The notes under the pieces were generated by a model, which was not told the DNA's origin, searched no databases, and was given only the letters and a program-made list of their open reading frames with translations. From contig JAUVTO010000041.1 of NCBI GenBank assembly GCA_030601485.1, forward strand, positions 1-11,360: a stretch of DNA of 11,360 nucleotides, written 5' to 3'. Of this stretch, positions 1-5,462 are shown in pieces. Source of the DNA: Desulfobacterales bacterium. Lineage in GTDB: Bacteria; Desulfobacterota; Desulfobacteria; Desulfobacterales; UBA11574. How positions within the stretch are numbered: the stretch's first letter is position 1; each line of letters begins with the position of its first letter. A program made the position numbers and the translations under genes.

Positions 1-70
1 CACGCCTTGAATTTGAACTTTTTACAAAACCGTCTAAATCGGACTTTTTACGAGAGCATCAACTTTAGCT

Positions 71-99
71 CACTTCAAACTTTAGGCACTTCAAACTTT
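71..99 (+). repeat. 13-bp tandem direct repeat in the thrS leader
   Basis: CACTTCAAACTTT occurs at 71-83 and again at 87-99, a 16-bp period, directly upstream of the thrS start codons. The whole stretch 1-102 is AT-rich and looks like untranslated leader despite being open in the thrS frame. No T-box features are visible. It may be an intergenic repeat or a duplicated leader element; its role is unknown. Confidence 0.6.
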
Positions 100-117
100 T
101 TAATGGATAATAGTATA

Positions 118-2028
118 ATGATCAACATAACATTTCCCGACGGCAATATAAAGAGTTTTGAAGACAGCCCTACAGGTTTGGATGTAGCGAAGAGCATTTC
201 GGAGGGTTTTGCACGAAATTGCCTCGCCATGGAACTTAATTCCGATCTTGTAGATTTAAACACAAAAATTGCCCGGGATTCCCAAATCAGGCTTATCACA
301 ACCAAAGATCCGGAAGCCATGAAAATCCTCCGGCACAGTGCTGCCCACGTAATGGCCCAGGCGATCCTGCATCTTTACAAGGATGCCAAATTGACCATCG
401 GACCGGCCGTGGAAGACGGCTTTTATTATGATATCGATATGGAACCGGTCTCGGAAGAAGATTTTGAAAAAATCGAGGCCGAAATGAAAAAGACCATCAA
501 AGCCAAACTCCCGTTTAAGCGAGAAGTGGTCTCAAAATCCCAGGCATTAGAGTTTTATAAAAACGAGCCGTATAAACTCGAAATGATTTCGGAACTGGAA
601 GAAGGAACAATTTCATTTTACAAACATGACGATTTTACGGATTTATGCCTCGGCCCGCATCTTCCCCACACAGGATTTATCAAAGCCGTAAAGCTTATGA
701 AGGTTTCAGGTGCTTACTGGCGGGCGGATCAGACAAAGGCCCAGCTCCAGAGAATATACGGCACGGCCTTTTTCACAAAGAAAGAGCTTGATGAACACTT
801 ACATTTTCTTGAAGAGGCAAGAAAAAGAAATCACCGCAAAATTGGTATAGCGCTCGATCTTTTCAGTTTCCACGATGAAGCACCGGGCATGCCCTTTTTT
901 CATGCCAAAGGCATGGTTATCTGGAACGCCCTTTTGGATTATTGGAAAGAGGAACACGGGGCCGCAGGCTATGTGGAGACAAAAACACCGATTATGCTCA
1001 ACCGCAACCTGTGGGAAAGAAGCGGTCACTGGGACAACTACCGAGAGCATATGTATACCGCTATGGTTGATGAGGATGAATATGCCATTAAACCCATGAA
1101 TTGTCCCGGCGGAATGCTCCTGTATGGCATGAGGCCTCACTCTTATAAGGATTTGCCGCTTCGGGCTGCAGAAATCGGTCTTGTTCACAGACATGAATTG
1201 AGCGGTGTGTTGTCCGGTCTTTTCAGGGTCAGGGCATTTCATCAGGATGATGCCCATATTTTTATGACGCCCCACCAGATCGAAGATGAAATTCTGGGGG
1301 TCCTTAAACTGGCAGAACGAATATACGGCACCTTTGGTTTAGGATTTCATCTGGAACTTTCCACCCGTCCTGAAAAGTCCATTGGAACCCATGAAGAGTG
1401 GAAAACCACAACACAAGGGTTAACGTCTGCGCTCAACACCTACGGTAAAGATTATAAAATAAATGAGGGTGACGGCGCTTTTTATGGCCCCAAGATAGAT
1501 GTGCATATCAAAGATGCGCTCGGCCGGACCTGGCAATGCGGAACCATCCAGCTTGATATGTCTCTGCCTGAAAGATTCAACCTTTCATATATTGACAAAA
1601 ACAATGAAAAGCGTCGTCCCCTCATGATCCACAGGGTTATTTACGGATCCATAGAGCGATTTTTTGGTATTCTGATTGAACACTTTGCAGGGAATTTTCC
1701 GCTGTGGATGGCCCCGGTCCAGACGGTTATTCTTCCCATAAATGATGACCTTGTGCCGTATGCAAATGATATAAAAATAAAACTTGAAAAAGCCGGACTG
1801 CGCACAGAAGTGGACCGTAGAACCGAAAGTCTGAACAAAAAAGTTCGAGATGCCCAGCTAAATAAAATTCCGCTTATCCTGACCATCGGTAACAAGGAAA
1901 AGGAATCCGGGAACCTTTCTGTAAGGACTCTGGACGGCAATGTCAGGTTCGGTGTCACCCATGAAGAATTTTTAACCCGGGTTCTTTCACACATCAATAA
2001 GAGAAATCTTGATCTTGAGACTTTTTGA
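118..2028 (+). CDS. thrS: Threonyl-tRNA synthetase
   Basis: Cytosolic class II synthetase that activates threonine with ATP and charges tRNA-Thr. With the start at 118 it has 636 residues, close to the 642 of E. coli. Domain order: TGS domain (1-60), editing domain with H73, H77 and the C177-x3-H181 pair that hydrolyse Ser-tRNA-Thr, catalytic core (about 240-530), C-terminal anticodon-binding domain. Zinc ligands are C329 (MNCPGG), H380 (HQDDAH) and H505 (MIHR). Motif 2 (FRVRAFHQDDAH) and motif 3 (GSIERFFGILIEHFAG) are intact. The frame is open from a TTG at 7, but the family normally begins at the M-I-N-I-T-F-P-D-G segment, so I chose ATG 118; ATG 103 is a second option and neither has a clear Shine-Dalgarno. 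The infC-rpmI-rplT genes that often follow thrS are absent here. Function is certain, the start less so. Confidence 0.96.
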   Translation: MINITFPDGNIKSFEDSPTGLDVAKSISEGFARNCLAMELNSDLVDLNTKIARDSQIRLITTKDPEAMKILRHSAAHVMAQAILHLYKDAKLTIGPAVEDGFYYDIDMEPVSEEDFEKIEAEMKKTIKAKLPFKREVVSKSQALEFYKNEPYKLEMISELEEGTISFYKHDDFTDLCLGPHLPHTGFIKAVKLMKVSGAYWRADQTKAQLQRIYGTAFFTKKELDEHLHFLEEARKRNHRKIGIALDLFSFHDEAPGMPFFHAKGMVIWNALLDYWKEEHGAAGYVETKTPIMLNRNLWERSGHWDNYREHMYTAMVDEDEYAIKPMNCPGGMLLYGMRPHSYKDLPLRAAEIGLVHRHELSGVLSGLFRVRAFHQDDAHIFMTPHQIEDEILGVLKLAERIYGTFGLGFHLELSTRPEKSIGTHEEWKTTTQGLTSALNTYGKDYKINEGDGAFYGPKIDVHIKDALGRTWQCGTIQLDMSLPERFNLSYIDKNNEKRRPLMIHRVIYGSIERFFGILIEHFAGNFPLWMAPVQTVILPINDDLVPYANDIKIKLEKAGLRTEVDRRTESLNKKVRDAQLNKIPLILTIGNKEKESGNLSVRTLDGNVRFGVTHEEFLTRVLSHINKRNLDLETF

Positions 2029-2041
2029 AACTTAGTTGCTT

Positions 2042-2248
2042 ATGCCCAAAAACGCCGGTATTACAACACATAAAATCAAATGGTGCGATCTGCGCTGTGA
2101 GTATGCCGACTTTGCAAAGGTTGACGCTCTGGATGGATGCTGCCGCACTTTTCAGTCACTCTGGTGTAACAAACTTAAAAATCATGTAACCAAAAACGCA
2201 CCCTGTGAAATTTTGTTCGGTAAAAGACGACCCACAACCGGGTTATAG
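2042..2248 (+). CDS. Small cysteine-rich protein of unknown function
   Basis: A 68-residue ORF starting 13 bases after the thrS stop codon, on the same strand and probably cotranscribed. It contains six cysteines, in the contexts W-C-D-L-R-C, G-C-C-R-T-F, L-W-C-N-K and A-P-C-E, with a basic C-terminus (GKRRPTTGL). The spacing of CxxxC, CC and later single Cys could bind a metal or form a small zinc-type fold, but I recognise no named domain. The composition is protein-like, not random: Trp and Cys are clustered, and there is an L-V/H-T-K-N-A-P-C type block. ATG 2042 is preferred over the TTG at 2036; no strong ribosome binding site is visible, so translation may be coupled to thrS. Existence is likely but unproven. 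Confidence 0.6.
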   Translation: MPKNAGITTHKIKWCDLRCEYADFAKVDALDGCCRTFQSLWCNKLKNHVTKNAPCEILFGKRRPTTGL

Positions 2249-2398
2249 AGCAGGGTTCGGGAAATAATAGTTAATAAACAACGGTTAATAATTAATAATT
2301 AACAATTGATTATTAGATCAGGGTTCGGGTTTCGGGAATATCGAGAGAAGGTCTGGCCACTAATCCCTGTGAACTATTAGAAAAAAACCAATAAAAAT
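2249..2398. other. AT-rich spacer with a repeated CAGGGTTCGGG motif
   Basis: This gap between the small Cys-rich ORF and the VanZ-like gene holds two exact copies of CAGGGTTCGGG (2251-2261 and 2319-2329). They flank a very AT-rich core built from TTAATAATTAATAATTA-type runs. A third, degenerate copy (GGTTTCGGGAA) follows at about 2328. No terminator of classic form is visible. It resembles intergenic repeat filler, not a gene. Confidence 0.5.
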
Positions 2399-2782
2399 TT
2401 GAACAAATTACACATTTTTTTTTATTACTGGTTTCCGATTCTCATTTACTGTCTTTTAATTTTCATTCAGTCTTCATATCCCTCCATTAAAAGCGTCCCT
2501 GAATTGCCTTACATTGATAAGGTGCTCCATTTTTTCGCCTATGCACTTCTCGGCGCCCTTTTTTTAAGGGCATTTAAAACAACTCGGATGAAAAATAAAT
2601 TAAAACTCATATTGATACTCAGCGTTCTTTTATCCTCTCTTTACGGAATCAGTGATGAAATTCACCAGTATTTTGTTCCTTACAGAAGTGCTGATCATAT
2701 GGATGTTCTGGCGGACATGCTCGGCGGTATCATGGGGGTTTATATCTATCAAGCAATTACCCGTAAGATTTCAGCCGGATAA
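2399..2782 (+). CDS. VanZ-like family membrane protein
   Basis: A 127-residue integral membrane protein of the VanZ-like family (PF04892 type). Hydrophobic segments lie at about 8-24, 42-58, 68-84 and 104-121, giving four predicted helices. The family signature is present: D40-K-x-x-H44-F near helix 2, and D86-E-I-H-Q followed by F-V-P-x-R-x-x-D-x-x-D-x-x-A-D-x-L-G-G (92-110). VanZ itself gives low-level teicoplanin resistance in enterococci, but the many short VanZ-like proteins of environmental bacteria have no settled role, and nothing here points to glycopeptide resistance. The only reasonable start is TTG at 2399, because an in-frame TAG lies 18 bases before it and the next Met is deep inside the protein. 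No strong Shine-Dalgarno is seen. Family assignment is firm, function unknown. Confidence 0.85.
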   Translation: MNKLHIFFYYWFPILIYCLLIFIQSSYPSIKSVPELPYIDKVLHFFAYALLGALFLRAFKTTRMKNKLKLILILSVLLSSLYGISDEIHQYFVPYRSADHMDVLADMLGGIMGVYIYQAITRKISAG

Positions 2783-2856
2783 AAGGGCTGGACCACGGGT
2801 TTGATCGAAACCTGTCAATGATGAAATTCTGTCACAGTTTTTTTACCTAACCCGGA

Positions 2857-2910
2857 CAAGCCCGCCCTCCTGCCAAGCGGAGTAAGGCGGACGGGCCGGC
2901 CTCCGGCTTG
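2857..2910. repeat. GC-rich nested palindromes between convergent genes
   Basis: The stretch folds as a nested hairpin: GCCCG (2860-2864) with CGGGC (2892-2896), CC with GG, then CTCC (2867-2870) with GGAG (2879-2882). It is followed at once by GCCGG-CCT-CCGGC (2895-2907). It sits between the ends of the VanZ-like gene (+) and the PKD-repeat gene (-), so it could act as a bidirectional transcription barrier, although no long T-run directly follows the stem. It ends in GGAGAGAACCA, which resembles GGAGGGAGAACCA after the palindrome at 5351-5381. This suggests members of one repeat family. Confidence 0.6.
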
Positions 2911-2942
2911 GAGAGAACCAAAAGATATTTCTTTATTGTTTT

Positions 2943-4424
2943 TTAGTTCGTAACACTTATATTTTTTGTTGTGGAATTACCTACCCCCTTATCATCGGTA
3001 ACGGTGAGCGTAACGGAATAATTTCCGAACTTGACGTATCTATGCTTGGGATTTTGCTCCGTGCCGGTCTTGCCGTCACCAAAATTCCAGAACCATGAGG
3101 CAATGGAACCATCTGTGCCGCTACTGTTATCGGCAAATGAAGCTACTTTTTTGGAGATGACAACACTGAAAGCAGCAGTAGTCGGATTATTGGGAAGTTC
3201 GTTTTGCCTGACATAAACAGAACTATCGGCTGTCCCTTGAAGCCCCCCAAAATCTTTTACCGTTAATTTAAATTTGAGATTCTTACCATTCTGGTCTGTT
3301 CCCGGCGCAGTAAAAGTCATTACGGCTGATGTGGGATCAGAAATGGAGACAGGGTCTCCTTCAACCTGGGTCCAAAGATGTGAGGCAATACCATCATCAG
3401 GATCCATTGAGGCTGCCCCATCCAATGTAACTAAAGTCCCTTCTATAGGCTCCATGTAGTCTGGAGCAACAACTGCAGTCGGGGGTTGGTTTTGCCAACT
3501 GATATTAACAATGCATGAGTCCGTATTTTGTAATCCGCCGGCATCGGTTACCGTAAGATCAAAGGTAAGGGAAACACCATCCGGTTCAACGTTCGGCGCC
3601 GTAAAGGTCGGCTGACATGACGCTGGATCTGAAAGGGTAACCGCCGGGCCGCTGATTTGATTCCACGAGTAACCCGCAATGCCATCATCAATATCCAAAG
3701 AATAAGATCCATCTAAAGTAACAACAGTCCCCTCATTTACAGTCTGATCAACTCCGGCGTTAGGCTGAGGCGGCTCGTTCAGCCAGGTAACATTCACAAC
3801 ACACGAATCCGTACTCTGAATTCCGTTATGATCAGCAACGGTCAATTCAAAGGTCAGAGAATCGCCCCCTGCACCAACATCAGGCGCCGTAAAAGTCGAC
3901 TGTTGTCCATTAGGATCAGAAAGGGTGACTTGGGGTCCGCTTATTTGCACCCAAGAATAAGAGGCAATGCCGTCATCCGAATCGAATGAGTTGGAGCCAT
4001 CCAAGCCCACGAGCTGGCCTTCATTAACCGTCTGATTTGGACCGGCATCTGCTATGGGCGGCTGATTATCCGGCGTTGTCCCTGGCTCAAGAAACGTCTC
4101 GTTGGAATCGCTACTCTGAAATCCCTCCGTATCGATGGCTCTGACCACAAAAAAATAAGCCTTGGTTTCATCCAGTTCATAAATCGTGGAGGTGGTATCC
4201 GTGCCTTCCCAGGACGGATTAGCATAATCATAGTTTTGGCCTTGCTCTCTGCAAAAAAGTATGTAGCCGGACAAATCAGGTTCGCTGTTCGGACTCCATT
4301 CCAATGTCACTTGAGTCGACCCTGACGAATTAGGTATGGAGAAAACGAGAAAGGTTAGCGTTAATAGAACAAACCAAAAAAGAAAAGAATAATTAAATCT
4401 ATATTTACTTAAAATTGCGACCAT
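2943..4424 (-). CDS. Secreted fibronectin type III / PKD-repeat protein
   Basis: A 493-residue predicted cell-surface or extracellular protein. Residues 1-36 form a signal peptide or signal anchor (basic K-Y-R start, hydrophobic core 13-30, then SSGS). A fibronectin III-like domain follows (about 37-111). Next come three homologous Ig/PKD-type modules with an exact 96-residue period, starting at the PP of residues 122, 218 and 314; each carries L-D-G-(S/A)-x-S-x-D-x-D-D-G-I-A and an F-T-A-P segment. A canonical PKD domain (about 415-493) closes it, with W-N-F-G-D-G-K and V-T-L-T-V-T-D-D-K-G. Such modules usually serve adhesion or matrix roles; no enzyme domain is seen. The start is ATG 4424, preceded by GAAAGGGG with an 8-base spacing. 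The frame stays open to 4511, but that extension runs into the riboswitch leader. Expression is probably set by cyclic di-GMP through the upstream aptamer. Confidence 0.85.
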   Translation of the reverse strand: MVAILSKYRFNYSFLFWFVLLTLTFLVFSIPNSSGSTQVTLEWSPNSEPDLSGYILFCREQGQNYDYANPSWEGTDTTSTIYELDETKAYFFVVRAIDTEGFQSSDSNETFLEPGTTPDNQPPIADAGPNQTVNEGQLVGLDGSNSFDSDDGIASYSWVQISGPQVTLSDPNGQQSTFTAPDVGAGGDSLTFELTVADHNGIQSTDSCVVNVTWLNEPPQPNAGVDQTVNEGTVVTLDGSYSLDIDDGIAGYSWNQISGPAVTLSDPASCQPTFTAPNVEPDGVSLTFDLTVTDAGGLQNTDSCIVNISWQNQPPTAVVAPDYMEPIEGTLVTLDGAASMDPDDGIASHLWTQVEGDPVSISDPTSAVMTFTAPGTDQNGKNLKFKLTVKDFGGLQGTADSSVYVRQNELPNNPTTAAFSVVISKKVASFADNSSGTDGSIASWFWNFGDGKTGTEQNPKHRYVKFGNYSVTLTVTDDKGVGNSTTKNISVTN

Positions 4425-4428
4425 AACA

Positions 4429-4478
4429 GGCGCCCCTTTCTCTGTGTAGTTGGATAACTTCTTAGAGAGAAAGGCGCC
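4429..4478 (-). promoter_or_regulatory. RBS-sequestering hairpin (riboswitch expression platform)
   Basis: Just before the PKD-protein start codon the transcript can form a 13-bp stem, GGCGCC+TTTCTCT against AGAGAAA+(GG bulge)+GGCGCC (arms 4466-4478 and 4429-4443), with a 22-nt loop. The downstream arm contains the Shine-Dalgarno AAAGGGG (4433-4439). No U-tract follows, so the arrangement fits control of translation initiation and not termination. It lies between the cyclic di-GMP aptamer and the gene, where an expression platform is expected. Whether ligand turns it on or off cannot be read from the sequence. Confidence 0.8.
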
Positions 4479-4534
4479 GATAAATGGCTCAAAACACAAT
4501 GCCTTCTGCATCGGACGAGATGACTTCTACAGGT

Positions 4535-4622
4535 ATTTGGCAGCCCGGCTGTCATGGATTTTAAACTTTAGACCCGTGGCTTTGCGTCCCCGCCTTTCAG
4601 CGGGTTTGCCCTTTCACTACGT
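4535..4622 (-). ncRNA. Cyclic di-GMP-I riboswitch (GEMM) aptamer
   Basis: Read on the minus strand, this segment has the hallmark GEMM core. GGGCAAACC (4611-4603) leads into a 6-bp stem capped by a GAAA tetraloop (4604-4589). Then come GGGACGCAAAGCC (4590-4578), the CACGGGTCTAAAG strand, and the distal arm ATGACAGCCGGGCTGCC ending near 4539. These match the conserved nucleotides of the class I cyclic di-GMP riboswitch (for example Vc2 of Vibrio cholerae), including the tetraloop and its receptor region. It lies about 110 nt upstream of the PKD-repeat protein start, on the same strand. The outer ends (P1) are approximate; a short CTAC/GTAG pairing is possible. Confidence 0.93.
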
Positions 4623-4810
4623 AGATTTATCCAATAATTAATTGACGATTTTAAGGTTAATATGTATTAATTTTAAGACAAATAAATAACTCCCCGAGGT
4701 TAATGTATCTAATTTTTATTGGCCGTTATTCCTGACATCCATTATTTCGGTACTTGATCACTTCTTATGGACAACTGCCCGAAATTTCGACCACAATAGA
4801 CCTGTTGCCG

Positions 4811-4854
4811 TTATCATAAGTTTTATCATGCAAAAATCATGCAAAACTTGATAA
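4811..4854. repeat. Long imperfect inverted repeat with internal direct repeat
   Basis: TTATC-AT-AAGTTTT (4811-4824) is complementary to AAAACTT-GATAA (4843-4854), and the inner CATG pairs with a second CATG. The centre contains a tandem ATCATGCAAAA / ATCATGCAAAA. It could be an operator-type site, a hairpin in a leader RNA, or a relic of an element; no adjacent T-run marks it as a terminator. Confidence 0.5.
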
Positions 4855-4876
4855 TGATTAGATTTTAATTGGTTAG

Positions 4877-5015
4877 TGTCCATCCATAAATGAGGATTTT
4901 TGTTCAAGATCAAGGCATGCGAAAAAAATAACCGCAGGCATATAGTTGATATTTCGAGGATTATTTTTTGAGCATAACGCAGGGATTGGGCAAAAAGACC
5001 ATTTATGGGTGGACA
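4877..5015. mobile_element. MITE-like element, 139 bp, with 16-bp terminal inverted repeats
   Basis: The left end TGTCCATCCATAAATG (4877-4892) and the right end CATTTATGGGTGGACA (5000-5015) are inverted repeats matching at 15 of 16 positions. The interior of about 107 bp has no usable ORF. GTTAG occurs immediately left of the element (4872-4876) and again to its right after three extra bases (5019-5023), which could be a blurred target duplication. The size, ends and lack of coding capacity fit a non-autonomous transposon mobilised in trans. I cannot name the parent IS family. Confidence 0.55.
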
Positions 5016-5065
5016 ATAGTTAGCTTAAATACGCATATTGCAGCCCATTGGAATTTAACATTTTT

Positions 5066-5092
5066 TGTCAAAAAAAGTGTCATTCTTTGACA
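5066..5092. repeat. TGTCAAA inverted repeat
   Basis: TGTCAAA (5066-5072) and TTTGACA (5086-5092) form a perfect 7-bp inverted repeat with a 13-bp spacer, and a further TGTCA lies inside (5078-5082). The symmetry and spacing resemble a transcription-factor operator, but no downstream gene in either direction is convincing. Confidence 0.4.
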
Positions 5093-5350
5093 GGGCAGAT
5101 TTTACACTATTTTAGGAATACTATTCATAGAAAAAACGGCCGGCAGATTCTTATATGCGATTTCCAACACGCGGCGCAAGTGGCAGCGCTGCGCGTAACC
5201 GAAATTCGAGAATCCAAACAAGGTCTCGTCCTGGAAGGTTTTGGTCATTGAATTATTGGAATTTGTGATTTATTTGTAATTTGGTGCTTGAAATTTGTGA
5301 TTTTAGACACAAAACTCCACACAGAGCCATCTATCTCTGGCCTATCCCAG

Positions 5351-5381
5351 CCTCCGGCCCATAGGGCCTACGGCCCGGAGG
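5351..5381. repeat. GC-rich intergenic palindrome
   Basis: CCTCCGG (5351-5357) pairs with CCGGAGG (5375-5381). Inside, GGCCC-ATA-GGGCC and GGGCC-TAC-GGCCC offer alternative 5-bp stems, so the unit is a compound palindrome. It lies just beyond the terminator of the hdr operon. The following GGAGAACCAGG resembles the flank of the palindromic block at 2857-2910, which suggests a dispersed repeat family. Confidence 0.6.
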
Positions 5382-5410
5382 GAGAACCAGGTTTTCAATA
5401 TAAAAATAAA

Positions 5411-5439
5411 AAACCCGGCCTGAATAACAGACCGGGTTT
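5411..5439 (-). terminator. Rho-independent terminator of the metVF-hdr operon
   Basis: AAACCCGG (5411-5418) and CCGGGTTT (5432-5439) form a perfect 8-bp stem with a 13-nt loop that can add a CTG/CAG pairing. On the minus strand the stem is followed by a T-rich run (TTTATTTTTA), as expected for an intrinsic terminator. It starts 23 bases after the stop codon of the HdrD-like gene. The other strand also reads into TTTTTGGTTTTT, so it may work both ways. Confidence 0.88.
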
Positions 5440-5462
5440 TTGGTTTTTCAATACAAGCCTTC

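Larger units (their letters stand above)
4640..5410. other. Non-coding region between the PKD gene leader and the hdr operon terminator
   Basis: About 770 bases without a convincing gene. It must contain the promoter for the riboswitch-controlled gene, whose aptamer begins near 4622 on the minus strand, but no strong -35/-10 pair stands out. It also contains an inverted repeat (4811-4854), a MITE-like element (4877-5015), a TGTCAAA palindrome (5066-5092), two copies of AATTTGTGATTT (5260-5271 and 5292-5303) and a GC-rich palindrome (5351-5381). A 67-codon open frame at 5048-5251 has only a TTG start, no ribosome binding site and no recognisable domain. Confidence 0.7.

Noticed and set aside
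7..117. N-terminal extension of thrS from the TTG at 7
   Set aside because: The extra 37 residues have low complexity, contain the tandem leader repeat and do not match the family start, which is M-x-I-T-x-P-D-G.
1..117. T-box riboswitch before thrS
   Set aside because: No specifier loop, T-box sequence or terminator is visible, and the available leader is too short.
799..1275. 158-codon minus-strand ORF inside thrS
   Set aside because: It is antisense to the conserved catalytic core of thrS and has no family features.
2838..2847. T-run as terminator of the VanZ-like gene
   Set aside because: The only stem before it is three base pairs (CTG-TCA-CAG).
4425..4511. Extension of the PKD protein to 4511
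   Set aside because: It would be translated through the RBS-sequestering hairpin and leader and would bury the signal peptide; ATG 4424 has a good Shine-Dalgarno.
5048..5251. 67-codon ORF in the spacer
   Set aside because: TTG start without ribosome binding site, no recognisable domain, overlaps palindromes; more likely chance.
4640..5410. CRISPR array or tRNA in the spacer
   Set aside because: No regularly spaced repeats of CRISPR type and no cloverleaf with T-arm GTTCRANNC were found by eye.
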